A DNA stretch of 64,000 nucleotides from Chromobotia macracanthus. Its lineage: Eukaryota > Chordata > Actinopteri > Cypriniformes > Botiidae. Shown here in pieces: positions 35,976-49,014 of the stretch (position 1 is its first letter; each line of letters starts with the position of its first letter). The stretch is taken from NCBI GenBank assembly GCA_036877525.1, contig JAZGTH010000009.1, forward strand, positions 2,881,501 through 2,945,500. Reading direction: 5' to 3'. A program made the translations under genes and the position numbers. The notes beneath the pieces were generated by a model. It was not told the DNA's origin. It worked only from the letters and a program-made list of their open reading frames with translations, and ran no database searches.

Positions 35976-36932
35976 TTTAAAAGACACAAACACATTTCTA
36001 CAGTCGTGGCTGAGGAATGATGGAATCCAACAACATCAAGATTATTCTGATTGTCATGTTATGCGTTCGCTCTGATACTATAACCCTGAAGATAGTTTGA
36101 TGAGTAATGCTGGGGTTAAGGAAACATCTGGGCAGACGGTCATCATCTGCAGGGTTTACTGCAGTCTGGAGGGCAGGCCAATACCAGGAGAAACGGAGGG
36201 TCACGCATAGGTCGATCCCCGCTGCATTTCACCCTATGACATTCCCATCTGCCTACCAGTGCAATCACCCCTTCATCTATGGTACATTCATATTAACCTT
36301 CTCCACAGCGACACCAGCCACCACTAAAGCCCTCCGTATTGCCTCTACACAAAGGACAAATACCACAAACATGCTATTAACATACTTTTATTTACAAACT
36401 GTAAATATATATGTAATTTTATGTGCATGTTTATATCTATACACACACACACACACGCTGACAGACCTTTAACAGAATAGTAGAATATAAATGAATCATC
36501 AACTACACATTGACTTAATTGTGTCATGTTTAAACATCCATGCATCAAAACTCTGTCAGCGTGTCATGTTAAGAGCAAACGTCAAAGAGACCATTCAGAT
36601 GCATGAGCAACAATCCAAAAATGGAGAGTGAGAATGAGAGAGATAGCAAAACAGACAGAGAGAGAGAGAAACTGTGTTTGTGTGGTAGGATGAGACAAGG
36701 CCACGTTGAGTAGCAAACCACAGCTGGGCAGCTCTGGGCCGTGGGTAGGTTAGCTCAGGGTTAGAGCTGGGAGGGGAAAACAATGCTGCCTGGCTTGTCA
36801 AAATTCTAATTTATGGCCAGTCGTCCAGCGAGCAGCATTTGGGCCCAGTGCCTTACAGTTCTCTTACAAGAGGAGGTGGGAAGGAGAAGAAACCGCGGGC
36901 CGTTTGTGTGTAAATGTGGCGATTGTGCTCAT

Positions 36933-37110
<178 letters not shown>

Positions 37111-40100
37111 CAGAGTAAATCTGTGAAGTTTGTGTGGTTGCACCACTTTCCAGAACCTCTGCTGCGTTGGCACGAGATTAAACTACTTGTGTGTAAACAG
37201 AGCTACAAAAAAATAAATATAAACCAGCAAAAAGGCAGAATAAAATCTTGTCTACTTTTGGAAGCCAGGGTATCGTGTGTCTATATTTTTTAAAGTTTTC
37301 ATTGGTTTTTACTCAGTTCACTTATAGTTTTTATTTTTAGTTTTGTTTTTAGTGTCTTAAAATCAGTTTTCCTTGGTTTTCACCTAGTTCGCTTTCAGCG
37401 TTTTGAATAAATGCATTAAAATAGCAATAGATGATAATAAATATTTGGAATTATCTCATGTCAAAAAGTGTGTTATCCCAGTACTCGCATTTGGTCAATT
37501 TCATACACTGACTCACAATACCTCCCCAATCCCTTCATCACAATCAGTCTCATCATTAAACACTTATTGACAGAAAACAGACTGCCTTTAAATAGTAAAT
37601 CCCTGTGGGATGGAAACGGACAAAGCTGGTAATGAATCCAGTTACAATGACTGCTCTGAATATTCCCTTGTGAGCGGGACCCAGACCAGGTTTATTACTG
37701 CCTTAGCTAGTCTACACAGGGTCTAATGCACTAAATTTAGATGCATGTTTGTGTGACATTTACAGTGTATAATCTTGTACACAACAGTTAGTTCCAGCCC
37801 TCTAATTTGAGTTGCCAAGCAGAAATCCAAAAGCTCTGATATTTAACATTGGGATATTTGCTGTTTACACCACTCTGCTTGTTTCTGACCAGTGTCTGCA
37901 ATTTCTCTTTATCTGTGATTGCTCAGAATAAGTTTTTCTCACTAGTGAGTGCAAAATGGCAAACCCGAGGTTCAGTAGCAGTGGAATGGATTCAGAAAGC
38001 TTTGAGCAGAGAAGAAGAAACTTCTGTCATTCCAGTTCACTTCCTTTTTCTGTTCCAGTATGTGTTGCTTGGGACTTGCAAAGCTTGATGCTTTTTCTTT
38101 TCTAATTATTTTTGCTGTCAGACAAAAAAAACACAAACTGCCTAAATCGTATGTTACTTGATAATAACTTCATGTTTACAGGACATTAACCCGTTATTCA
38201 GCACTAAATAACACGGCTGTGATTACCTGCGGTCAAATAAACTTACTCAACACTCTCGCTCGCTGTTTAACTGCACTGCTGTCGCGCTAATCTTCATTGA
38301 GGGCAGACGCTAGCAGGGAACGTTTGTCCTTCCTGTCAAGACACTTTAACCTAAAACCGCTGGGATGTCTGCAGCCCCTCAGGGGACTCGTTTATTTCTC
38401 GCTCCCTTCGCTCAAGTCCCCGTGTCAACCCAATCATCTCCCTGCCGCCATGATGAAAACAAACACGGCTACAAACAACCCAGTTCACATCAGCCATACG
38501 GACAGAGTGATTTCTTTAACAGACGTCCCGGACAGAGGCCCTGAATCATCTGCTTGAAAGCTGGTACCCTGCCCCACGTCAAAAGAGAAAAAACCTCTCA
38601 CATCCCTCGCTGTCGCTCTGTGCATTAACTCTGCTTGACTAGGTCACCATATTAGATAGTATGCTTCCACCAGTGAGGTAAGAGATATAGGTCGGACGGG
38701 AGAATGGATGACAAACACCAGCCTAATCAGCATAAAAAGAGGAAAAAGATATAAAGTCTGCAGGAGGGAATATCAACAGATGAAGCTGCTACACGGGTAC
38801 ATAATTACAACAGTCATTACAGCCAGTTTCAGATTGTTGAGGCCCTGTAGCTACGGATGCCACTTTGTTTTATCCTGCGTCTGCATCGTCTCTGACAAAG
38901 TTCACTTTGAAAAGCTTTTCTATCAGTATTTTGGTTTCATTTTACTACTGAAAATTAATAAAAATATTCCTCAAACAAAACATTACCATGAGAAGCACAT
39001 TTTTTAATATCTTAAATGAAGCATACTTTTCTTACCCTACTGGCAAATCTTCTTTTCTTGTTTTAAGCATAATCAACATTTGCAATGGAGCAAAAACAAC
39101 AAACTTAATTTAAGACATAATTTTTTTTAAATATCATTTTGCTACCTTAAAGTAGTTTTACTGGAAAGGCAAAAATACTGATTAAGATATTCTTTTTTGC
39201 AGTATTATAGTTGTTCTTCGATTAGCAGGTTTCTGAAATTAAGGACCATACAACTCCACAGAGGAGATCTCAGTGTTACTGACAGTTTAAACATTGATTT
39301 CCTCTTCGATTCTTAGGGACCACAGACACAAATGAACACACATGCAGCAGATGCATGAAGAACTCCCTCAGACTGCCGCAGCTGATCACTGACTGTTTTC
39401 AGGAAAACAAACATGCACACACATGACAGCACTGTTTATGTCAGTGTGATGTGAGTGGGTTCAGCAGTGGGTTCAGGGGACAGTGCTCAATGACTTTCAC
39501 GTCCCACTGTTTGCATTCCAGGCTGGAGTGTGAAGAGGACAAAGTTTAAGACACATGTGGACTGTCCTTTACACTCTCCATATTTCTGATAATCTCTCTC
39601 CACAGCTAACAGGGAACGCTCTCAGAAGGTTGGCTAATGTTGTGTAAAAGTTCTGTGAACGTTATCAGAATGTCTTGTAGTAACATTAGTAAAACTGTTT
39701 TTAACTTATACATCCTATCAAAAAGGTTACTTTTAAGTTGTTAGTGGAACATTTTAAAAACGTCACAGAATTTTACGTCTGTTTGAATTTTTTATAACCA
39801 AGCAAAAACATTAATCCAACCTCTAAAAAAATAGACATTTTGAATCCATTCCGATGTGCGTGTGTGTGTATTTTATTATACAGAACAATCAATGCAGATA
39901 AACTACTCAGCTAGTTTGGCGGTTCTTGCATTCTTTATTAGAATGAATTGGTTACTATCCTGCACCACAGCTGGAAAACTGTTTAATATATAAAACTAGA
40001 ATGAAACTAGATATTACCCAACTCCTTAGTTACAAATGTTCTCACCCACACCTCCCAGTGTGCACATTTCATATAAAGAGCAGAGAGAGAAATTAACAAG

Positions 40101-40544
40101 TAAGGACAGAGAGAAAAGACAGAAATATATTCCCGTCACAACAAATTGCCTTCAAAACAAACAGTTCACACACCCAGAAACCTGCCAGGAACATGCAGCT
40201 AGTCATGACAATGACTAAAAATGTTTATTTTTGCTCTTTTTTACACGACTGACGATTCATTTTGACATTCCCATCAGATTCCTTGCACCTCAACAATTTC
40301 ATCTCTTAAAGCGCATGTCGTCGTGTATGTGCGCTACATATATTTTTGTGTGGCCATTCAATGCTGCTCCATGTGACAACACAGTCACATGCAAAACACA
40401 CTGACACACATGAAAAATGTGCCAAAGAAACTGAGAGAGGTGACAGAAAAAGAGAGTGACACAAAGGTGTTAGATACACGCTGTCAGCTCTGAGCTGGTT
40501 TGTGTGATGTCTACGAATGGAATCGGTTCTAATTTGGCAACTTA
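37111..40544. other. intronic sequence without genes
   Basis: No gene or clear element. 38280-38580 is G+C-richer than its surroundings and may be conserved non-coding sequence. Confidence 0.5.
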
Positions 40545-40605
40545 AAGCCAGGTTAGGTGTCTTTGTTACAGAAACACTTTTTATTATGCTGGCTGAAAGT
40601 CTAAA
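40545..40605 (+). repeat. fragment of dispersed repeat family R2
   Basis: CCAGGTTAGGTGTCTTTGTTACAG, AAACACTTTTTATTATGCTGGCTGAAAGTC aligns by eye with the start of the copy at 62565-62800. Only the first 60 bp are retained. Confidence 0.5.
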
Positions 40606-41919
40606 GGGGAAGTGGGATCTTTCAAAGCTAGCTTGCTGGGGCTGGCAAGCTTCAAAATAACCAAGAAACACTATAAATACTATGAAAAAATGATAAGGAG
40701 TGGTGGATAACACTTGTGCATTGTATTCAAATCGTCTAAAGCCTTACGATGCATGATGAATTTGACTGAACTTCAGAAACAGACTGAAATTCAGAATCAT
40801 TTCCTTTAATGATTTTTAGTACTTGTAAGGAAACATCAAGTGACTTGTAAGGAAAATGTATGCCATTTATTATATTTAAAAAATCCAAATGAAAAGACAA
40901 AAAAAAAAAAAACCCTCTGTTTTCCAAAACGTCTTCCCTGTCAAATCCAGTGAAATCAAACAAAAAAAGTTAAAGTGTGAGAGTTAGAGAGAAGTATCAT
41001 CACCTTATTACCATCAGCTGACGGGAATACAGAAGGTTCTTCAGCCCTGAGCAGTTCTCTCTCAGCCTACAGAACACATACTGATCACACTTTACTGATG
41101 TTTTTTCTCTTTGTGTATTCAATGAAGAGCTCAGTTCCAGAAACCGATGATATGAAACATGATTCATGTCCCCATTTAGCTGGTAATGAAATAATAGTAT
41201 GTATCCCACCCCGAAACAGAGAGCAACAGAGTGAGAAAGAGGGATAAAGAGACGTGGGGGAGGCTGTTTATGATGGATACACCCGGGTGTTTATACACTG
41301 ATCAGACAGCAGTGGTGTGTGTACAGTGTGTGTTATACAGTCATGTGACAAACGTGACACCAGGCTTTGCCCACAATGCCCGATCTGTTTGCGGCCCCAG
41401 AAACATTGTTGTGAGGGAAAACACACTTAAAATGAATGGTGACCGCTGATAAGTATTGTTTATCTGTGCACGTTTATTTGTGAGCCCAAAATATGCTAAT
41501 GACGCTAAATAATGCTAATTTACCAACTGCCATAACAATGCAATGTTTATTGCAGCAGAGAAGCAGTGATGCACTTTGTACAGCGCATTTTTTAACATGC
41601 CTAGTTTACATGGAAAGTTGCCGTGTTTGTGCTGAAGTAAAAGACAGCACCTTGATTTTACACCGAAATTCTGCATGAAAATTGGTGCAACAGCTTTGCG
41701 AATTCACCTCAGCGCGGCGACTTGCATGCTGCAACACTTAAGTGAGAAGATTTTGTCCTGAACAGAATCGACGCTAATGAGTCACGCAAGAAAAACAGTG
41801 AGGTTCTTTATGAAACGCAGTCACAAGACATTCTTTGTTCTCAAGCAAGAGGCTAAAGCTACTTCAGCGAGACGTGTGACAGAAAAAACATGGCAGGGAG
41901 GTTTTAGAAAAAAGATGGC
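40606..41919. other. intronic sequence without genes
   Basis: Nothing recognised apart from a 14-A run near 40900. The interval near 41700 is slightly CpG-richer (CAGCGCGGCGAC). Confidence 0.5.
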
Positions 41920-41970
41920 GCCGTTGTGAGCGCCGTTGTGAGCGCCGTTGTGAGCGCCGTTGTGAGCGCC
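41920..41970. repeat. 12-bp tandem repeat (GCCGTTGTGAGC)x4
   Basis: Four identical 12-bp units at 41920-41967 plus three bases of a fifth. It is preceded by AAGATGGCG, a YY1-type core. The period is a multiple of three, so the minus strand reads (AHNG)n in a 73-codon frame. Unit identity suggests recent expansion. Confidence 0.93.
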
Positions 41971-42825
41971 ATAAGACGGCAGAAGTGTTGCTTTACAAGT
42001 CCCCTTAGCCAATAACTCGCTGGAGCTCTCTGAACTCAACATATATGACAGGCCAGGCTAGTTAGCCTTCTAAATGAAGCGTTCTGCAATTCACACTAGG
42101 AACGGGAACCGTAATTGAACGATTTTGGTTCCGATTTCTCTTAACAATCCTTTCAGTACCAGAAATGGCTGCCATTGGGAATTGAACTAATGCGCCACCA
42201 CACAGAGTTAAAGAAGATATGAGACTGAAGATTCATCAAAAGGGTCTGAATTCAAGACTTGCCAAGCCATTTTCAACCTCTGACCCCAACAGAAAGAAAA
42301 ACACTATCCTTCACAGGGTACCATAGGGCTGTAACAGCACAGCTGAGACCCTGGAAAACTCCTTGTGTCACCTTTTCATTAACCCCGGCCTAGATGCCTA
42401 CTAGCCCTTACTGACCAACTGTACCGTGTGAGAGAGAAGAAAACAACTGGGGTCCTGCGCATGTAAAAACAGCTTACTGTACCTGAAGAACCTATACTAA
42501 TGACACGGGACACCAGTGAAGAACCTGATCTGTCCTTACACGAACTAGACCAACAGACACCACCTATAGAATGATGTCTGAGCCGAGGACGCTAAATGTC
42601 ACGAACAAAAGCCAGATTGTCCGGCAGTAAAGTAAGATAGAATGGGTACGGTTAAAGGCTTTCAGCCTGATGAAAGAGTCCTGTTATTGAACCACAGACA
42701 AACCGGGACTCATGAAACCTGACAGGAGATGAGCTACGAGAGCGGGAGATTCCTGCAGTGTAAACACGTACGGACATTAACTGAATCTAACTACTGTTAT
42801 CAGTAAATACTTGCACATGTCGAAA

Positions 42826-42930
42826 TACATATACATATACATATACACACACACACACACACACACTCATATATACACACAAATATATACACACACACAC
42901 ATACTGTACATGCAGTGTGTGTATGTGTGC
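42826..42930. repeat. ATACAT / (CA)n compound microsatellite
   Basis: Three ATACAT units, then about 10 CA units, then interrupted ATACACACA and GTGTGT runs. Confidence 0.92.
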
Positions 42931-45900
42931 ATATATATGAATAATCACTGGTTCCAGCTAAAACCATAATAGCCAGATTTTCTCTGTGATCCAAACTGTT
43001 TTAATTATAAACAAAAGGAGCAATAAACCCGCCTCATGTCTGAAATCAACGCTGCGTTTTCCCCCACAGTAGAGAACCACAACACCAGTGAAGAAGACTG
43101 GCACCAGATTAAAGACGCTGCCAACACAACTCTGTCAAATTCCCCAACAAACGGTTGCCAGATCCTCAGACAGTAACATCAGATGAAGTAACAGCAAACA
43201 CAGAGCCAGAGTAATGAGTCACGCTTGACGATTTGCCCAAACAGAACCGCTGAGAGTATGTGTACAGAAAGCAGAATGTCACTGATAAGACAGCTGAACG
43301 AAGAACACCGGTCAGTTTGGACGTTGAGAAATCAGCTCTCGGCATACAGGAAACTGTATGGGGGTCAGATATTTAAGCCATAACAAATTCATTGCACTGC
43401 CAACCGCTTAATATGCACCCAAACCAAAAATGCTTTTGAGGCTTTGAGCTGGTGTTACGTTACACTGAAGCTCGGGGGTAATGCAGTGGGGTCCCGACGC
43501 CATGAAAACATTCATAACACAATCCAAATATTCATGCAAATAAATCACTGACATAAAATATTATCTTCAAACCATACTCTGAGTAAATCTGCTAGTACTT
43601 TAAGTTTATCTTGACTTGCTGCAGATTTTTGGCAAGAAACAAATGCGTATTCACACTCGGAGACGTCCGTCTCACGTGGTGAGGACAAGTTACGTTACCT
43701 GAGGTACTGAAAACACACTCTGTCAAACAGCTTGTGGCAGAGAAACTTCTCCTTACAAACACTGAGAGGATTGGCTAGTTGCTCTCCCGTCTCAGCTTTG
43801 CAAACCACATCTTTACAATCCTTGATGAAAAAACATAGCTTTCTGTCAGAGCGGGACACAGCTAAAATTGATATAGTCTTTCACCGCAGTAGATGGCTGG
43901 GGAGATTGTGGGATGTTGCTCTCCACTTAGTGTATCGTTAAAAATCCCTAAGAGGACCAGGAATATTTTTCAATGTCTCCACTGCAGAACTGCCCGATTC
44001 TTTAGGCCTCTTATTATTACCAGCTAACACAGCATAATGTCCCCTTCACTGTGCACCCTTAATGCACACGTTTACAGACTTCACAGCACTCTGTTACCCA
44101 GCATTCAATGAAGAGAAGGACTGTGAGTGCTGAGCGTGCTATTTGAGACAGTTTGTAAGGTCCATAATGTATCAGTTTATATAGCGGTAGACTACAGTAA
44201 AAAGTAGACTACAAAAGCCCATTTTGACCTCAGCTATCTTGTCAGCTTGGAGGGTCTTGAAAAAGCAGAAACAGTTGCTCTAAACCAAGTCAAAATATTG
44301 CCTACACAATTGCCATTGAGGCCCTTAAAGGCAGGGTAGGTAATTTCGGCTAGCTAGCTTTAAAGGAGTAAGATCCCACCCTCCATTGCCTGCAGTAGTG
44401 CCATGCAAACAAGCTGTTCTGTGTATACCAGCTGCTCCTTTGGATGACACCCCAAATTTAACCCTCAAAGGGGCTGTAATTGGTAGGCTGCTGGTAACAG
44501 GTGTAGCTGTCTGGCTAACGGGCACCAATTAGTACAGCCTCGTTCTGAGAAATAAAAACGATCAGTATTCTTTCTTTCAATTATCTCTTAGCTCTTAACC
44601 TGTAAAATAAGATTTCATTCAATCAACGGGAAGAAACATTAAAAGGGCATTAAGTGATCCTCAAAACCTTCTCCAAAAGGAAACATAAACATACCAAATG
44701 CCATTTTAAAATCTTAAATCAAAGCTTGTAAAATTACAGGGGTTGGCTGGACTATCGAATGACCTACATGCAGCATACCAAACATTAAATGGTAAGTAAA
44801 AAATAGCAGTGACCAGTTTATGGTGATAGTAATTCATCACATCAAAGCAAATTCATCTGAAATGTATCTGAGTGGGAGGCTAATGCAATGGCTCGAGCGG
44901 AGCACAGAGGGCACAAGCGCTCAGAAATGTCAGTGATTTACGATAAACTGCATAAATACCAAACACAAGCCCTCAGATTTATATGGGGCAACAGACCATG
45001 TTGCAGTGCCGATTCTTTCACCTGATCCCGCCTGCTGATGTGACCTGAGTTTTTAATTACAACTCAGAATATCAAGAGCAACATTAGAAGAACGTCATAA
45101 AAATGATTTTATCAAGAGCATTACTTTAAAGATTTAACTGGTATTAATCAGTCCTGACAGACTGAATGCATGAGTAGAAACAAATCTGCTCAAAGTATAG
45201 ATTTCCAAAGCATTGTAGCATAACATTTCGACAAAGTCAAAGACATCTGTGATCTGTGAACTTGAAGCATCACGAAATGGTTTGGATTCTTATGCACTGC
45301 AAAACAACGTGTCTCTCTAGTCCAACGTAACAAGCGTAACCAATTTGGCTCTTGGGCAACAGTTCAATCACATACCTCTGATACTTATGTGAAGAGTTTC
45401 TTTAAGATAAAGAAATTCTAATTTTAATTTCTTTAAAATAATAAAAGTCATTATAAGCCATGTGGGCGGGAAACAAAACTCAAGGTGCAAAATGCTGTTT
45501 TAGATATTTAAGGGTTTACCAAGCATACAACTGTTATTATAAGATGCTAGATTCAGTGACATATACTTCATGGAAACACAATGTGTTAGTTGGAGCAGAT
45601 ATAGTTGGGGCTTTTGAAGAATCTCTTTGGAGGAGCTTCATTTGGGATTCAGTCGGTCAACAGACGCCCTCCTTGAAAATGTGTCTTTCCCAGACTATGA
45701 AAATCCCAACCCATAACAACAGACAAAGACAGAACATGGGCTTCTACCGTAGAGAGTGAGAGCAAACCTAAACAAGCTAGCTTACTAGCTGCCCAAAGGC
45801 TAGTGGTAAACAATGCTAGATAATTCGAAGCTAACCTACCGCATGATAATATCCACTGAGCTGCATGCTGTGCTGCACTATTCTCAGCTAGCCTTGACCA

Positions 45901-46901
45901 TCTCAGGCTAAACTTGGCAGTGAAAAGCTATGCGTGTACAAGTACAGAGATTCTCCACTCCTTAGTCAGGTGTACACCGTTCATAAAATGTATTTTACGT
46001 CTTATACTACTGTTGTTTGTGCGACTGTACGAAATGGCTCCAGTGAGATCTTGGGTCAACGTCAAGGCAGGCTGTAAAACATCAACATTCTTTCATATCA
46101 GACTGTACAAATATAACTCTTCATGTTTCATATCATATAGACAGGCTAGTGTAAACGTGGCAACCAAAGACATCTTTTACGATCCAAGAAATTAGTCTCA
46201 GATGGTAAAAACATGGCCAAAAAAAAAAAAAATCACTCAGTGTGGACCCGGTTTTAGCCAGTCAAATGGGCCAAAAAAGTCATGTGAGGGTTACAGAGAG
46301 GTTACTTGGACTGAAGCTCATTCAAGAGAAAACCATTGCTTTGATGGCCAGGAGAAACGTCACATTATTTTACCCCTGCGATATGGAGTACTGGCCTTTT
46401 CAAAGAGTGCCTGGATAAACAGAGCAACTCAATACATTCAAAGCAAAACAATCTGCGCCATTAGACCAAGCACAAAGCCCACTGCTGAACGAGAGAGAGA
46501 AAAACATGAAAAGGTGGGGAAGAGGAAGATTATCAGATGAAAAAGTCACAGAGAGGTGAGGGATTAAAGAAGAGGAAGAGAGGAGCTGGACCCAGAAAAG
46601 GCATCAGTTTTCCTCTTTAATTTGTCTTTTCTCCATTCACTCCACTGTACTTGCAGGTAGAGAGACAATAAGCAGACAGTATTGTACTTGAAGAGAGAGA
46701 GAAGCTTTGGTCTGATGCACTAAGAATGAGTTGCGACCACTGATAGGCTTTTAAAATACAGAAAATACACAAGATATATGCCTGCATTTAACTCTCCTCT
46801 CCATTATTTGATGAATTACCGCTGTCACAATCACTAGAAATCTACACAAACATCTCTTCTGAATAAAATTCTGCTTACCGACTGTTTTATCTTCGAGAAT
46901 T
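42931..46901. other. intronic sequence without genes
   Basis: No gene supported. GGCAGGGTAGGTAATTT near 44331 resembles the first bases of repeat family R2. A 13-A run lies near 46217. Small frames at 45460-45759, 45914-46195 and 46202-46540 have no recognised similarity. Confidence 0.5.
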
Positions 46902-47223
46902 ATCAAAGCTGCGATCTGTAACTTTAGCCTATTTACCACCATTTTTGTTGGTAGCCTAAAACTGCAGGTTACTTTCAGAGTTATTTTCTTACGTGGATGA
47001 CATTTAGATACTAAACAACTGCTGTAATAACAAGCTACAAACGCTGCACCCTCTACAGTACCCGCACATGTGATATAGTAGCCGGATCTTCTTCTTTGTG
47101 TTTACAGACGGACATTTCCCGTAAAATCCGACTCAGCCAGTCTGACTGATCTTGTCATGTTCTTGCACAACAACGGATTTTTGTTCATTTTTCATCAAAA
47201 AAGTTATGAATTGCAGCTTTAAT
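46902..47223 (+). mobile_element. MITE family M1 copy C, both ends present
   Basis: The left end is ATCAAAGCTGCGATCTGTAAC and the right end GTTATGAATTGCAGCTTTAA. Inside it has GTTACTTTCAGAGTTATTT, ACATTTCCCGTAAAATCCGAC and GGATTTTTGTTCATTTTTCATC. At about 320 bp it is longer than copy E and carries a different middle. There is no coding capacity. Confidence 0.72.
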
Positions 47224-47639
47224 TTAAATTCAGCGCTGTGCTATTTCAGAACATTTACGGTCTGATTAAACATGACTGCGGATGGTGAGAGAGTCACAAA
47301 CAGGTTTTTGCATTGAAACGCCACACACAGAAGTGAACTGCTTGCCAGGGGCTGTTTAAAGACAACAGAGACAGTAAATAGGGGAAAGGTTACGCTGCAG
47401 TTCTGGGGGACCTCAGGACAGGTTTCCTAGTGAGTCTCGCTGTATCCTGGATCTCCACAGTGCAGACCGGGTCTGGGTACACATGTGGGGTGACAGTCTG
47501 AAAGCAGAGGGGCCCAGGAGAACAGACTATACGAGACTGAGCCACGCTTGATTTAAGATGTTTGAGTGCAAGCCAACATTCCTAAGGAGAAGAGAGTGAG
47601 CAGGCAAAAGAAGTCAGGCAAAAGAAAGATGAAAGGATG

Positions 47640-47680
47640 GTGTATGTGTGTGTATGTGTCCATGTATATGTGTGTGTGTG

Positions 47681-47728
<48 letters not shown>

Positions 47729-47758
47729 GTGTGTGTGTGTGTGTGTGAAAGAGAGAAA

Positions 47759-47792
<34 letters not shown>

Positions 47793-47898
47793 GTGGTGTG
47801 TGTGTGTGTGTGAAAGAGAGAAAATGTGTGTGTGTGTGTGTAGAGAGTGTGGTGTGTGTGTGTGTGTGTGAAAAGAGAGAGGTGTGTGTGTGTGTGTG

Positions 47899-47934
<36 letters not shown>

Positions 47935-47946
47935 TGGTGTGTGTGT
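47640..47946. repeat. (GA)n/(GT)n compound microsatellite, about 300 bp
   Basis: At least four blocks of GA alternate with blocks of GT, with recurring motifs such as GAAAGAGAGAAAGTGTG. The alternation at roughly 60-bp intervals looks like duplication of a larger GA+GT unit. Frames through it on both strands are artefacts. Confidence 0.96.
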
Positions 47947-48200
47947 GTTTATTTAACCATATATTGGGAACAAATCTGTACCCAAAAGTCAGCAAAATCT
48001 GACAAATCTGAGCAAAACCTTTTGGGGACATCCTCATTTGTAAAAACACTATAAAAATAGAAAAAAATTGTTGTTAATTTGTAAAAATACAGTTTTCTGT
48101 TAGGGTTAGAGCAGATTATAACTGCTGTGTATTAAACAATAGAAGTCTATGGAATTTAGATAGATTAGTAAATGTGCGTGTGTGTTTCTGAGGTGCGTCT
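47943..48200 (-). repeat. dispersed repeat family R1, copy 3
   Basis: Read on the minus strand: CTAACCCTAACAGAAAACTG, TTTTTACAAATGAGGATGTCC, GGTTTTGCTCAGATTTGTCAG, TTTTGCTGACTTTTGGGTAC, CCAATATATGGTTAAATAAA, ending in (CA)n at the border of the GA/GT array. The upstream extension through ACACGCACATTTACTAATCT matches copy 2. Confidence 0.72.
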
Positions 48201-48528
48201 GGAAATGATATGGAGCATCACTGATGCTGGAAATCAGTAAATTCCACACTGGAACGCTGGGAAAACAGTATGTAAAGGGAGTTACACTGACACACAATCT
48301 CTCTAAAACAAAGAATGATGGAACGAAAAAACATGATTGTAAAAACGGGATTACAGAGCAGTTAAATGGATTTGGATGACAGCCAGAAGTCTGAGCCAAT
48401 GTACGACTGTTTAAATTCAGAAAAGTTATGAAAATATAAGCAGATATTTAGTAAGAATTGGTTCTGGTATTCACTGTAGGGCTTTAGAGCTCTTCAAAGA
48501 AGATCGTATTAACCTATGAAGAAGTTCT

Positions 48529-48770
48529 TCAAGTACCTATAAGTGCCTGTTATGATGTTTTTGCTTCTGAGGAACACAAAAGAAGATATTTTGAAGAACG
48601 CTGGTAACCAAACAACACTGGCATCCATTGACTTCCACTGTATGAACACAAAGCCACTGAGACATTTCTCAAAATATCTTCTTTTGTGTTTCACAGAAGA
48701 TAAAGTCATATATGTTTGACATAAAATAATGGTAAATAAATGACAAAAGGATTCATTTTTGCGTAACGTT
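48529..48770. mobile_element. fold-back MITE (ACACAAAAGAAGATATTTTGA), copy 1
   Basis: It contains ACACAAAAGAAGATATTTTGA and, 75 bp later, its complement TCAAAATATCTTCTTTTGTGTT, around CATTGACTTCCACTGTATG. The same arrangement occurs at 51100-51290. This is a frequent fish short DNA-transposon type with no coding capacity. Confidence 0.68.
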
Positions 48771-48925
48771 TTCGTAATGCAAGGAATTTTCTATATACAG
48801 TACATAGCAACATGTCGTTTAGGCATCCTAGATGAGCTACTGTACTGATGGTATATCTTCCATTGAGGTAAAAGACGACACACAAGCAGTGATTACAATT
48901 ATTTGTTTAGCAGAGGGTTATGCTT

Positions 48926-49014
48926 TTTTTTTTACGTGTCATATGAATAATGCATGCTTCTTACATCAGCGAGTAAGCATCAGTGCTCTACCAGTTGAGC
49001 TACAGAAACACCTT
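48926..49014 (-). mobile_element. SINE head fragment
   Basis: On the minus strand, GTTTCTGTAGCTCAACTGGTAGAGCACTGATGC carries an intact tRNA-like A box. The B box and 3' tail are lost or unrecognisable. Confidence 0.5.

Noticed and set aside
47582..48049. 155-codon minus-strand frame, the longest in the window
   Set aside because: It runs through GA/GT arrays (SLSLSL, HTHTHT) and into repeat R1; no protein is implied.
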